A stretch of DNA of 64,000 bases from Acholoe squamosa (lineage: Eukaryota > Annelida > Polychaeta > Phyllodocida > Polynoidae). Positions 1 through 11,214 of the stretch are shown piece by piece. Each line of letters opens with the position of its first letter. Position 1 is the first letter of the stretch. The stretch is taken from positions 60,422,089-60,486,088 of the forward strand of contig OX439040.1 of the NCBI GenBank assembly GCA_949317995.1, read 5' to 3'. The translations under genes and the position numbers were made by a program. The notes beneath the pieces were generated by a model. That model did no database searches and was not told where the DNA came from. It saw only the letters and a list, made by a program, of their open reading frames with translations.

Positions 1-2019
1 AATAGTGATATTCCAACAATTTTCTGGATTTTGAAATTATGACACTTGAATGAAACTGATCACAATAATGATAGTGTTCTCCAATACATGATGCTCCTTT
101 CTAGTCATGGTGCATCAATGCAGCCCTGGTGAACGACATACAATAAATACACTGAGTAATAAGCAGGTAAGATGGCCTCTATCTAAGGTACCAGTGTACA
201 CGGTGCTTGTCATTGCTACTTTAGGTTAATCCAGTTTAGCATTGTGCCCACTTGTGCAGACATAATGCAGAATTTTATGCGCTGGTCAACACAGACAGGC
301 TCCTCTTGTTAGAGCCAACTCTCCCACTTGGACTCTATAACGATCTACTATTAAAAGGTGAATCTATCATATAAAGGTATATTCTAATCATGCCTGTACT
401 CGATATTGAACCTGATAGGGCCATTATTTAGCCAAGTACTAGTGTATTGATATAACAGTATGAAAGGATATACATGATGTATGCGATGTTAAAAATCATA
501 CAAAAGGCGCTGGATGGTATTCCTTATTGGAATATTAGCTTTAAGTTGGTTTACAAAAAGGATTTAGCTAATAGCAATGCTTCTGCACTGAACTTCCCAC
601 AAGAAGGCCCTCACTATATATTCCAGTGCTATCCCTCAGCGGAGTGCCTCAATGATTTCTAAGTTGCACTGGTCCTAAATGCAATGTTTGCCAATTGGGA
701 ACTATGTTCTGGTACAAAGGCAATCTAATCGGCTTTATATACTGTGCAATTAATCTACAAAAAGCGCCATTTGTAGGTTCTCTTGTGCACATAATGTCAG
801 GATTGTGCAAATTTGCATACCACGTTGTGCTGTAAATGCATTTGAATAGATCTAGGGTATTTATTTTTTATGTCAAAGCTAAAACTAAATCAGTAAGTAT
901 GATATCATATTACTTACTAGACCCTAAAAGAGCAGGTGGGATGTCGGTCCTAAAGAGCAAGTCAGTGCAGCCCTATACTGCCCTATGATAAGGTTATAGG
1001 TAAAGGCCAGCAGGACATGGCAGTTCAGGAACCAGCTGAATAAGGGCCTATTGATCCTACAAAGATATTTCCAGATCTACTCAGCCAATGCTGATACCAA
1101 CGTCACCCCCAATCAGGGACCACAGTCACAAGTTTACAATTGGAAAGGGAGGGCTTAGGGACGTGGCAATGGAGGAAACGAGGGTCTGCAGCATCTCTGT
1201 CAAGTCCAATGATCAAATTACGATCTGGGGAGACTTTTGGCGAGGTAGGGCAATCATCTTTCCTTTCAGTACCTTTTATAACCAACTAAAGGAGAGATCA
1301 ATACGGAGATGGTTCTCTCTTAAATCTTCATTTGGTTCCAGTTATCTGAAACAGAAGGATTCTGGTAAGTGCTTTGCAAGTGATATAAATTATGAAAGAA
1401 AGGCGCCAGTATTAACCCTTAACTAGTACCTTTTTGACGATGTACACTTGATATAATACTGTACTGCTTGTTCCATTAACTCCCTCAGTGGTATCTATGT
1501 GTTCAGACTATAATACAACCAGAAAGTGTAGCTCACATATTAAATGACAAAGATGGCTTGGGTAACTCAAGTACAACGTAGTCCATGGTTTTCCCTTCAC
1601 CAGACCTTTTAAGAACTCCCTTGATGCCAGTAGAGCTTATTGTTAAAGAGAACATAAGCCCACTGAAGCTGACATGGATAAAACACCTTCAGGCAAAAAG
1701 GGAATCAGTCTCCATTTAATAAAGTAGTGAATGATTATTAACTAGGTTGTAAAAGCAAGAATAAACGCTTTTGCAGAATCACTATGTGTGTTACAAACCA
1801 TGATAGCATTGATTCTCTCTTCACTCTGTTCTACTGTGGATACGAACATAGTTAAGCACAGTTATTTTACATTATCATGTGCACACAGTGACATTACGCA
1901 ATTGAAAGGTTTTTATTCACAGTCCCAGTAATGTCCCATTCAGAATCCCTACTTTTATGCCCTTCCAGCCCCATGATAGCAGGATGAAACAGTCCATCTT
2001 AACTAAAAGCATGTCATGT
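1..2019. other. no recognisable gene
   Basis: I see no convincing gene, RNA or mobile element here. The longest frame (1088-1426, plus, 112 codons) has no family resemblance, no clear splice structure and a composition like its surroundings, so I treat it as chance. Confidence 0.5.
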
Positions 2020-2739
2020 CAAAACATTGCACTACCCATTCACAGTTTGAGGCTATCCTACCTTTACCGTTAAGTGAACTGTGAAGTTAGGGGTGATCAT
2101 ATATAGTGCCTCAATGTGTGATGTTCATTCCTCGTCATGATTTACTGATGGATGCCACCGTAGGAGCTGGCTTCATGAACTAATCACTTCAAAGGAAATA
2201 GGACTTCTACTTTATACGTGAAGGTCTGTAAATTTCATTCACTTGTTATTCATGCTAAAAGTTAATGAATGTAATGCTTGAGTAGCTTTCAAGTACCTCC
2301 CCAACAGCCGCCCTCTCCTATATACAATTATCATACAATAGGTACATTGCCATTTAGAAAGAGGAGTGTGCCCACTATTCTTGTACTCAGCTAGTTCTGT
2401 GGCAAGCCACTATCGATTTTATTTGCTACCACCACCCCTAGGATGGAAAATGAATAGTAGAAATCAATAGTACTTGCTCTTTCTTTTTTAGCTTCCACCA
2501 CCACCCCCAATGGTAGCACTGGATTATGGACTATGACAACGTCTTATAAAATCTGCAAAATTGGCCAACACTGCCATCGCTGGGGGGCTGATGTTAGTCT
2601 GTTTTTAATTAAACTCAAAAATTCTCATACAAAAAGAGCAAAATAGAGTTCACTGCATTTGAGGACCTGTCTGCACATATTTATGCTGAGGCCAGTATAT
2701 ATGTGAGCCAGCAAGCAGAAATGGGGGTTCCTGCGGGAT

Positions 2740-3330
2740 TTAATACCTGTTTTAGCTACCAGGGGGCACCACTATGGGCTAGAATAGGAAAAATATGCCT
2801 AAAACTATTATAGGGTACTTTTTTATGGATAATTCAATGATTTTAGATAAAACGTTCTATTTTGGGTGGAAAGGTTCCAAATTAGGCAGGTAAAAAGGGT
2901 TTTTGGGCCTAAATAGGCATTTTTGTTGATGTATGTTGCCATGGAAACATGATTTTCATTCTAAATAGGAAAATCAATGATCCCATTCAAAAGAATCTCT
3001 CACTAGGTTTACTATGGTGAAAACAGAACGAAAATACCATTTCTAGATCAAAAGTTATAGGCGAAAGAATAAAAAATTATGCTGATTTAGCTAATTAGCA
3101 TAAATTATGCTAATTATAGATGTATCTCATGATCAATTAGGCATAGAGCTTATTGCCATTCAGGAAATGGTCACATCTAGGTTTAGCAAGCCATTCCTCT
3201 AAAACTAACAGGAGTATCTTCTCTTGCAATATATCACTGAAAAACCAGTTATCTGAATTTTAAAATTGACTTTTAGCACCGAGCCCCTTTCTACTTGCCT
3301 CTAAACATATGTGCACAGTCTCATTTCTGC
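2740..3330 (+). repeat. ~550 bp dispersed repeat, copy 1
   Basis: This is the first of three diverged copies (also 4725-5290 and 7240-7810). Shared landmarks in order are a CACCAGGGGGC-like box near the 5' end, a stretch like TTTTTTATGGANAATTCA, a GTTGCCATGG box, an AT-rich middle with ATAAATTATGC, and a 3' part near the words TCTCATTTT or TGAATTTTAAA. No open frame is shared by the copies. It is probably a non-autonomous transposon, but ends and target duplications could not be fixed by eye. Confidence 0.55.
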
Positions 3331-3737
3331 GGATATTGAGGCAACCACTGTCCTGAAATGATAATTATAGGCATGCCTGCAACTTGATCTGGAGGTTAAT
3401 TAAAAAAATGTGGTAAATTTGCACTGTTTTGAATTAACCTCCAGGAGATGATTTTGGAGGCAATGAACTAACAAATAAAGAAAGGCTCTCAAAATGCTAT
3501 CAGGAGATAAATATTTGGGGAAAAATACTGCAGACTGAGCATGATTTATTAAGGAAGCACATGTGAGTAACTCGTCACTGTACAAAACTGATTATCAAAT
3601 ACTTCACTCACATAGCCAAATTAGTTGTAGACTCAACTTAAGGAAAGCAAAAGTAGAATTGTATTCAAATGAATAATGCGTATAATCGGATGCCTGGTGA
3701 ATATTGAGGGGATGACCTATAGATAGCAATCCCTTAT

Positions 3738-3950
3738 ATGTGTAGGGGTTCATTCTCCCGTCGGGTGCACAGAGCCTTCAGAGGGACTGTTCACTTGATT
3801 GTGTCAATCGCCCTATGTATACCATACCAATCCAGGGTAGTTGGAAGGTGGAAATGTCAGTGGAGCCGTGTTGGTGACAGGGTATGTCAGGCCAGGGGAA
3901 GTAGCTCAGGGGTAGAGCATCCACTTCGAAGTTGGAGGGTCCTGGGAAAC
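3738..3950 (+). repeat. tRNA-derived repeat, copy 1 (5' part of tRNA kept)
   Basis: A head of ~155 bp is followed at 3895 by a tRNA-like stretch with an acceptor strand GGGGAAG, a D arm with a good pol III A box (TAGCTCAGGGGTAGAGC) and an anticodon arm whose 7-base loop TTCGAAG would give anticodon CGA. The T arm is lost: the match ends after CCTGGG at about 3945. With the second copy at 4086-4283 it forms a tandem pair. It looks like a SINE or duplicated tRNA locus, not a working tRNA gene. Confidence 0.6.
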
Positions 3951-4085
3951 AGGTGGCACACACAGCTGTTCCTGGGAACAGGAGCCTATACAGTTGGTTG
4001 TGCTTGACTCAGTAGGGTACATGTGGTACTGTTTAGACTGGACTGGAGGACCAGTTCCGGGCAGATATGGTCGAAGCTGGTTGGG

Positions 4086-4283
4086 ACGAGTGTAAGGGTT
4101 CGTTCCCCCATCGGTTGCACAGAGCCTTCAGAGGGACTGTTCACTTGATTGTGTCACTCCCCCTATGTATACCATACCGATCCAGGGTAGTTCGAAGGTG
4201 GAAATGTCAGTGGGGCGGTGTTGGTGACAGGGTATGTCCGCTTCGAAGTTGGAGGGTCCTGGGTTCGAGTCCCGGTTTCTCCA
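4086..4283 (+). repeat. tRNA-derived repeat, copy 2 (3' part of tRNA kept)
   Basis: This repeats the head seen at 3738-3894, then joins directly to the anticodon arm at about 4239. It retains the T arm with a B box (GGTTCGAGTCC) and the 3' acceptor strand TTTCTCC, which pairs with the 5' strand kept only in copy 1, using two G-T pairs. The D arm and A box are missing, so this copy alone should not be transcribed as a tRNA. Confidence 0.6.
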
Positions 4284-4724
4284 TGACATTTTCCGCTGAC
4301 CACTACATATGTATCCTCTAAAGAGAACCCTATGAAATAAAACGATGAGCCATTATGTTACACCATAGATCTAGATTAATTGTCTGGCCTACGTCCAAAT
4401 GATTTCTATTTTGGTTTGGATTTCATGGGAAGCAATTTAGAGCGGGGGAGTCACTTCCCATTGAATCTGAACATGATGAATGATGTTACAGGTCCTTGTT
4501 GACTCAATGCTGAAAACTCAACGTGACAAATCACACTTAATTCCCCAGTTCTAAAGGCATTGTGTGTTGGTGCAGGGGCCTGTCAGGAATTGTATCTAAT
4601 AGATCTTTCCATTAGTCATGTGCTATGTTTTAAACCTTTGAAAATGGAATCTGACATTTAAACAATTCTCTGATTCCACAGCAGATTTTACGACTGACAC
4701 CATACTGACTTACCCATCTCCGGG

Positions 4725-5290
4725 GGGATTTTTAGTTCTGCATTTGGCCACCAGGGGGCAGTGTATGAGTAAAACACTGAAAAATATACCAAAAAATGGC
4801 TTAGATCAATTTTTTATGGGAAATTCAGTGGTATGCTTATTCCATTTCTACTAAAAATATATCCAATTATGGAATGCAAAATAGACATCTGTTGCCATGG
4901 AAAAATAGATAATTGGTATATATGACAATGTCTGGTTGCCATGGAAACTACTCAATTATTCAAAATGATAAGTTTTGCCACAAATGTGTTGGATATTTAC
5001 ATAAGGAACTCAGAACCGAAAATAGACCCAGAGAATTCCCTCAAGAACCAATTTTATGATAAAAAAATCACATTTCTATGTTTATTTTTTCCACAAAACT
5101 GTATTTTTTACATTATCACTATTTAAGCCAGAGTATAATGTATTTAGAGCTTATTTGCATTTTTCAATTGCTCACACTGACATTGGTTTGGCAAACAGTT
5201 ACAGAAGAACTACCTGGAATATTTTAGCTCAAGATATCTCATTTTAAAGCACATGATTTCAACTTTAAAAGCCATTTCCCCCTGGATGCA
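4725..5290 (+). repeat. ~550 bp dispersed repeat, copy 2
   Basis: Second copy of the family at 2740-3330. It opens with CCACCAGGGGGCAGTG near 4750, a close match to the core of the vertebrate CTCF binding motif, and contains two GTTGCCATGGAAA boxes. Short frames inside it are not conserved in the other copies. Confidence 0.55.
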
Positions 5291-5589
5291 TGTTTTCCCC
5301 CATCTGGTCACTTATTTCAAAGATAAAGGGCAGAAGGGCACAGCCAAAGATGAGTTAGGGCCCGTGGATCTTGGAGAGATATCTGACATCATAGTCACCT
5401 CCAACCAGTGCCAACGGTAACAAGGTCACATCCAGGAAGACAACTTTAACCCATTTAAGTCCAAATAATGAGGGTTCATAATGTTTCTCCAAAGATAAGC
5501 CTGGTAGGTGTACGCTTGCCATCACCGCATTCTTGAAAAATGCTTATCCCCTGAATGTATAATATGACTGATAGTCACAGATCATTGTT

Positions 5590-6440
5590 AAATGGGTTGT
5601 CTTTGCTTCCCACTCAATAAATTGTTCAAAATAAGAGATTTAGAGGGACTAATTTTTCCCCTTGCTACCAAAGAAAAATAAAGGGCCAACACCTCATTTA
5701 TTTCATCTGGGATATCCCCCCTGGGGTAGAGAATATTTTTGTAACAGTTGGGGGTCCATGCATTATCTTTTGTGATCACTGGGTGCATAAATCCTTTGCT
5801 GTAATCATTGTGAGGACACGTCTACGACCTGTTTTGGGTTGTTTTGCACCATGAAAGACACTATGGATGGACAAATAAAATTTACCAGGTAGAGACCATA
5901 CATATACCTATGTAGCCCACGAAAAAATTGAACTTGCCTGTTAAACTGTATGTCCCAGAGGCTATTATATTATTTTGGGGTAGTTTACGCAAGGACACGT
6001 CTACAACCATACATGTACTCATAGCTGCTAGGTATCTTACATTTAACTATCCTTATTATGTGGGCCTTATACCTTCATTTATGACAGCAAAAAGCAAGAT
6101 GCTTGATGCAAGATGCTTGATACTTGACTGTCCTTGTTATGTGTGAATTATACCTTGATATGAAAGGAACATTAAATGTTAATGAGATTATTCTGTCTTA
6201 ATTAACTCTGAGCTATAACACTAAATACAAATGCAAGGACACGTCTACGACCAGGGACATGTCTACGACCATACATGAAGTCATACAGCAAGCTGTTTTG
6301 TATTTAAGTAAAACCATTATATGATAGTTGTTCCTTGATGTGAAAGGAACATTGCATGTTAGTGAGGATATTCTGCCTGACTGCAACTCTCAGCTATAGC
6401 ATTGAATATATAGTGCATGGACATGTGTACGACCATGTAA
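5590..6440 (+). repeat. Segment with iterated ACACGTCTACGACC motif
   Basis: The words ACACGTCTACGACC, ACACGTCTACAACC, ACATGTCTACGACC and ACATGTGTACGACC occur near 5815, 5993, 6237, 6254 and 6419, some directly followed by CATACATG. A diverged copy of the whole segment lies at 18340-18680. The spacing is irregular, so this is not a simple tandem minisatellite. No coding potential is evident. Confidence 0.6.
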
Positions 6441-6497
6441 TAAGGCATTGTACCACTCGGTTTTTCCACCAATGTAGGGGTCGGCGAAAACATACTT

Positions 6498-6568
6498 GGA
6501 AATACCAGGTTTCGAACCCGGGACCTCTCAACTTGCAAGCGAGCACTGTACCACTGAGCTAAATCCCC
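6498..6568 (-). tRNA. tRNA-like sequence (Cys-type anticodon GCA), probably a pseudo-tRNA
   Basis: Read on the minus strand this is a 71-nt cloverleaf: an acceptor starting GGGGATT, a D arm with A box TAGCTCAGTGGTACAGTGC, an anticodon loop TTGCAAG (anticodon GCA) and a T arm with a perfect B box GGTTCGAAACC. The acceptor stem has G-T pairs and one mismatch, and the anticodon stem has a mismatch next to the loop. No oligo-T pol III terminator directly follows. It could be a diverged tRNA-Cys copy or the head of a SINE. Confidence 0.5.
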
Positions 6569-6665
6569 AGACATTCTCTACCTTCCACCTACATCATAAT
6601 CTGCTACCTGGATCGGTATGTCACAAGGGGGCAGCGTTCACTGACTGACTAGCCCATGGGGGCTG

Positions 6666-7187
6666 ATGCAACCAGAACGGGGACAGATAGCATACTGCCA
6701 TGGACTCACAGCCAGAGCTGGCCCCTACAATAGTAATCCTACAAGGGAGGTTGACCCATTGACCCCTCATGAAATGCTAAAAATGAAGTCCAATTTAGAC
6801 CTATCTAACAGAGCAGACATGAAATTTTGGTTGGCTATATTAACATGTTATAGAGGTGTGCTCAGGATAGGCCATGTGGTAAAATCTCCTCATACTTTGA
6901 GGGTAGGTGATCTCAAGTTTAAAGGTGAATATGTTACCCTACATGTAAGGACTTCTAAAACTGACCAACTTGGTAGAGGTTCCTTTGATATATTCTTGGT
7001 TAGAAATGACAGTTCCTTGTTGTGTCCATATAGAGGCTTACAGTATTTGTGTAAAGGTAGAAATAAAAATGATTACCTGTTTAAAGCCAAGGGTAATGGT
7101 ATGGAATATCAGTATGTCAATTCTAAGTTGAAACTTAGAATGCCAGGATGCTGGCCTCAGTATAGAGGCGATCAAAAGGAAGGTTAA
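6666..7187 (+). pseudogene. Tyrosine recombinase (Crypton/DIRS-like), truncated
   Basis: This 173-codon frame resembles the tyrosine recombinases of eukaryotic Crypton and DIRS/Ngaro-type elements, which cut and rejoin DNA with an Arg...Lys...His-x-x-Arg...Tyr active site. Visible are the LTPHEMLKM entry to the catalytic domain (about residues 33-41), the region around FWLAILTCYRGVLRIGHV with the probable first catalytic Arg (about 54-71), the SKTDQLGRG beta-hairpin with the catalytic Lys (about 96-104), and LCPYRGLQYL (about 118-127). The frame stops before the expected HxxR box and the nucleophilic Tyr, so it cannot be active as it stands. No flanking split repeats were recognised. The next copy of the ~550 bp repeat starts about 50 bp downstream and may have truncated it. 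Confidence 0.7.
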
Positions 7188-7239
7188 AACTATAAAGATG
7201 AGGTTGTGCCAATCGCATTTGCAATGCTGATTGGTATGT

Positions 7240-7810
7240 GTTTACAAGTGATTTTTAATTCCCCATTTGACCACCAGGGGGCATTACAGGGCAGAATTCC
7301 TCTAAAAGCATTATGAAAATACATTAAGCTATTTTTTTATGGAGAATTCAAAGGTCTCATTTAAAATGCACCATTTTCAGTAGAAATGGCCTATATTTGG
7401 ATAGTAAAATAAACATTTTTCATGAGATATGCCGGTTCCTGGTTGCCACGGCAACCATCCCAATAATCAAAATTTGCGGATTTTTATGCCAATTTTCGGG
7501 GATGCTCACCAAAACCCCAAAAACTGAAAACAGAAACGGAAAATTCCTTCTAGATCAAAGTCTATGATAAAAATCACTAAAATATTATGTATTTTTCATG
7601 AAAAAAGCTGATTTATTGTGTTTTTAGACATTATTATGGTTTATATTGTATTAAGAGCTTAATCATCGATTTCAGATATTATTAACGACCTATGTTCAAG
7701 GAGGAGTTCTGACACAACTACTAGGAATATTTAACCCAATGATGTCTCATTTTAAAGATCTTGACATGAACTTTGATAATGAATTTTCCTGCAGAGGGGT
7801 GTTTTCGCTT
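7240..7810 (+). repeat. ~550 bp dispersed repeat, copy 3
   Basis: Third copy of the family at 2740-3330 and 4725-5290, with CCACCAGGGGGC near 7271, the TTTTTTATGGAGAATTCA box, and GGTTGCCACGGCAACC near 7440. It begins just after the recombinase fragment. Confidence 0.55.
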
Positions 7811-7817
7811 GCCTGGT

Positions 7818-7824
<7 letters not shown>

Positions 7825-7880
<56 letters not shown>
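7825..7880. repeat. (TA)n microsatellite
   Basis: A nearly pure TA dinucleotide run with one interruption (AAATATAT). It adjoins a foldback sequence to its right. Confidence 0.9.
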
Positions 7881-7881
7881 G

Positions 7882-8055
7882 CGGTTAAAGTTGGTTAAAA
7901 GTGGTAAATGGCCTTCGTTATGCACTTTTAATCAACTTTAAGGACTTTCTGCTTAAAGATGTTTAAAGCAGCATAAAGAAGGCCACTAAGCACTTTTCAT
8001 TAATTTTAAGTGCGGATTTAAGCAACTTTAAGCAACTTTCCACTGCTTAAATCTA
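7882..8055. mobile_element. Foldback MITE-like sequence
   Basis: The left arm (words such as AGTTGGTTAAAAGTGG and GGCCTTCGTTATGCAC) is mirrored by the right arm (GCATAAAGAAGGCCAC and GCAACTTTAAGCAACTTTCC), giving an imperfect hairpin of about 170 bp. There is no coding frame. Confidence 0.5.
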
Positions 8056-8466
8056 CAGGTTTATGCAGTTTATGGATAAATGGATAAATGCAGGTATCAT
8101 CATTTCCAAGAGATATGGACTTGAACTAAAACAATATGTGGCCCTTGAGGGGCTGTAACCTTCCTTACAAAGGATGTTACAATGTTGAAGCAATGCTTTG
8201 ATCAGATTACACAGACTCTCTGCCAAGAGGATTCCTAAGATAAGGATCTTAGGGAACCCTAGGCTGGGTCGGGCAGAATGCAATCCTCTTTGCCTTCAGG
8301 ACCACTTGCACCAAGTCAATCACAGATCAATATTGAGTCTTTCAGTTAAAAGCATTGAAATAACAGAGGCAGGTAAACACATTGTTGAACAGAGCATTGC
8401 CACAAAAGGGTAATAGCAGGAAAATAAAAGTTTTAAAAGGAGAAGGACTTCACCTCACTAAGCATA

Positions 8467-8601
8467 TGTGACCCATCCTAACAAAGTGGTACTGAAGTCA
8501 CACATTTAGAAGCCTAGATATAGGCTTATCAAGTGGTATAGTGTCAAAAATATCAGATAAAGGCTTATCAAGTGGTATAGTGTCAAAAATATCAGATAAA
8601 G
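8467..8601 (+). repeat. ~95 bp dispersed repeat with inner palindrome, direct copy
   Basis: Begins TGTGACCCATCCTAACAAAG and contains GAAGCCTAGATATAGGCTT (a palindrome) and a tail GTGGTATAGTGTCAAAAATA. The tail is tandemly doubled here (about 8524-8601). Inverted copies lie at 10681-10771 and 13685-13775, and a 5' fragment at 10306-10340. Confidence 0.6.
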
Positions 8602-10680
8602 GTCAAATCAAAAAGGTCTCAAAATAGCAAACCATCTAATTCATTCTGATGGGGACATTGGCGATTTGACTTTTCCATTTAACCAGACTGCAGTTTAGGA
8701 ACTATAGGAAGGTGAAGGACAAGCAAATGATATCCCAATATTTCAAATATAGTACACGGTCACCCTTTCAGGAATTAATATTCAGTCTATGTATACATAT
8801 CTAAAAATAATTTCGAAATAGTGGTCTTCCCTGTAAAGTGTTCTCTTTTTTTCAGTAAAATATATATCAGTGCAGCTACATTGCATCCATTTAGCATCCC
8901 AACCTAAAGGTTTTAATTCACTGCGACAGAGGCCTGAGCAGATACGAGCAATTCCAGTAAAATCCTGTTTAACCTTTTTGTGCCCAGAATTATTTGAAGA
9001 TTTTACATCATTTCACAATTATATCAATTTGTTGATAAGACCATCTGTTATTCTGACCTTCTCTTTTGATATGGGCTCAGCATAACATTTTCTGAATACT
9101 TATAACTCAATGAAGACTTTAAGTCAAGGATGTGACATTTCTGGTCAGGTCTGGTAACCATAGTTACTGAAACATTCCTTTTATTGTCATTTGTTAGTAT
9201 TTGGTCTCTCTTGGGCTATATCTATGTCCATGTTCCTGCAATCTTGGGCCATACAGAACATTCAAAGCTGATTCTGCCTGCATGTGTACAGCCACTCAGG
9301 AAGGATACTGTGTTAGTAGTAGTCAATGCATAGATTGTCTTTATAGATATGAACAGTTCTTGTAAGATCTAATTGGGGCATGGGAACTTTGGTGTATATA
9401 ATCCAGCATCACTTTGGTACCATACCACATATTAGCTCCTGGAGGGTTGCCCTCTAATTAATCATATAAAATGACAGCTCATTCTCAAGTTTTGACTTCC
9501 TGTGCCTGATATAATGAGAATAGAGCAAATTAGATGGTTGTTTCGTAACTGGGAAGTCATGGCCATTCTAAAGAGGGTCTAACTTTGCAGATTGGACCAG
9601 TACAAGTTTGCGAATGATAATTTCCTTCAATATACATGCATTTAAGCCCAAAACCGCGCTTTAAAGCGCGCTTGGGCACCTAGGGGTTAATACAGTGTAC
9701 AGTTTGGATCCTCAGTCACACCGAGCCTGCCTTAACCATTGTTCCTTAATATCAAAGGTCAATATCCCCATGGTTGTTAAAAAAACTAGAATCATATTTC
9801 CCTGCATCCTGATTCATATCGCAAGTTGAATGAACATTGAGACTTGTTACTAAATCATACGCACCCTCCACCTTTATTAAGAGGGGATTTTGCAGTGACC
9901 TGCTGTCTGTAAGAAGAGAACACATTTGTCATAATGAAGTTGCTATAGGCACAGTTTTCACTGTATTGTGCATGCAATGTCAGTGGAACTTGGAGGAGGC
10001 TCACCGTACCAGCTTTCAAGAGTATTGAAGACATTATAATTATCATGTATAATTCATCAAGCTTCTTCTCTACATATTAATAACACATCTTGTATTACAA
10101 TTGAGCATTAGGAAGCTGATTATCTGTTTGTTCGCCCTTAATAAAAACTCGATAAATCCAGCCCCTGAGTAGGCTTTCCAAAAAATACAGGTAGGTTCCC
10201 CTTCTCTACATGTATATATTGGACACGATTTAAGTGGTTATATATAACTAGCGTTGATGGATAGGGTCTATAACTGATAGGATGTTTACGTATCACCACA
10301 ATTATATGTGACCCATCCTTACAAAATGGTACGGAAGTCGCACTTCCAAAATGTATAGTTATTGGCATATTCATTTACAGCTCATCAAGAGCTTTCATTT
10401 GGTATATAACACTTGCATATTTGAAACAGGTGGTCCACTATGGGTCTTCCATTGGTAAATTCAGTTGGATGAATTAAAAATCGATTAAGCTGAGGTAATT
10501 GACATATTAAACATAATAATTTATGAATCCTATATAATTCCGATGTATTTCTATATAACCAAGAAAACTATAGCTATGTCTATCAGGCATTTGGGGCTCA
10601 GATTCAGTTTAGTAAGCAAGGATCCTGAAAAATATCTACCCATAGGTTAGAAAAATGCTAAAATATCAATTTAAAGAAAT

Positions 10681-10771
10681 CTGATATTTTTGACACTATA
10701 CCACTTGAGAAGCCTATATTTAGGCTTCTAAATGTGCGACTTCAGTACCACTTTGTTAGGATGGGTCACAT
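10681..10771 (-). repeat. ~95 bp dispersed repeat, inverted copy
   Basis: Reverse complement of the repeat at 8467, ending on this strand with AGGATGGGTCACATATG. The inner palindrome GAAGCCTATATTTAGGCTTC is intact and the tail is present once. Confidence 0.6.
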
Positions 10772-11168
10772 ATGTGTACCCTACCAGTGAGTTATCACCG
10801 AGGTGGCTATTCATGTGTACCTATACAATTTAGTACCTATAACACATTTTGTATTACCTAGAGAACACACCGTTAGTGTTTGTACTTCACCCTGCAGCCA
10901 CAACCCGATTCACAATTATACCATGCAGAAGCCTGTTCTGATCTCCAAAGAAAAATGAAATACACTTTAAGGAATTTCATTTTTTGTCAAGTTTATCCTT
11001 TCTTCTGGACACCAGCAGCTCAGTCTTTAACACTCCCTCTCATTGTAAATCTTCTTTTTAAAAGCAATTTCAACCACACTTCTCACATTGCTGGCTTCAG
11101 CTCATTCCAGCTACCATGGCTGAAGTCAGTCTACCAATAGAAATGAGAAACGAAATGCAGCTGACGTG

Positions 11169-11170
<2 letters not shown>

Positions 11171-11212
<42 letters not shown>
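11171..11212. repeat. (GA)n microsatellite
   Basis: An uninterrupted AG dinucleotide run. The paralogous run in unit C (14174-14207) is 8 bp shorter and accounts for most of the length difference between the units. Confidence 0.95.

Positions 11213-11214
<2 letters not shown>

Larger units (their letters stand above)
2020..10301 (+). repeat. LCR-1 unit A (old duplicated segment, interrupted)
   Basis: A set of blocks recurs in the same order and orientation further right: 2020-2120 matches 11370-11490, 3450-3735 matches 11505-11745, 4307-4655 matches 11758-12400, 5300-5530 matches 12455-12690, 8065-8470 matches 12760-13140, 8865-8975 matches 16505-16625, and 9716-10300 matches 16632-17215. 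Divergence is clear, with many substitutions and indels, so the duplication is old. The intervals between blocks hold later insertions: a ~550 bp repeat, tRNA-like units and a recombinase fragment. No coding frame is preserved between copies, so the unit is probably non-coding. Confidence 0.75.

Noticed and set aside
1088..1426. 112-codon open frame
   Set aside because: No family resemblance, no splice or promoter support, and composition like the surroundings.
6498..6568. Functional tRNA-Cys gene
   Set aside because: Stem mismatches, weak acceptor pairing and no oligo-T terminator; kept only as a tRNA-like sequence.
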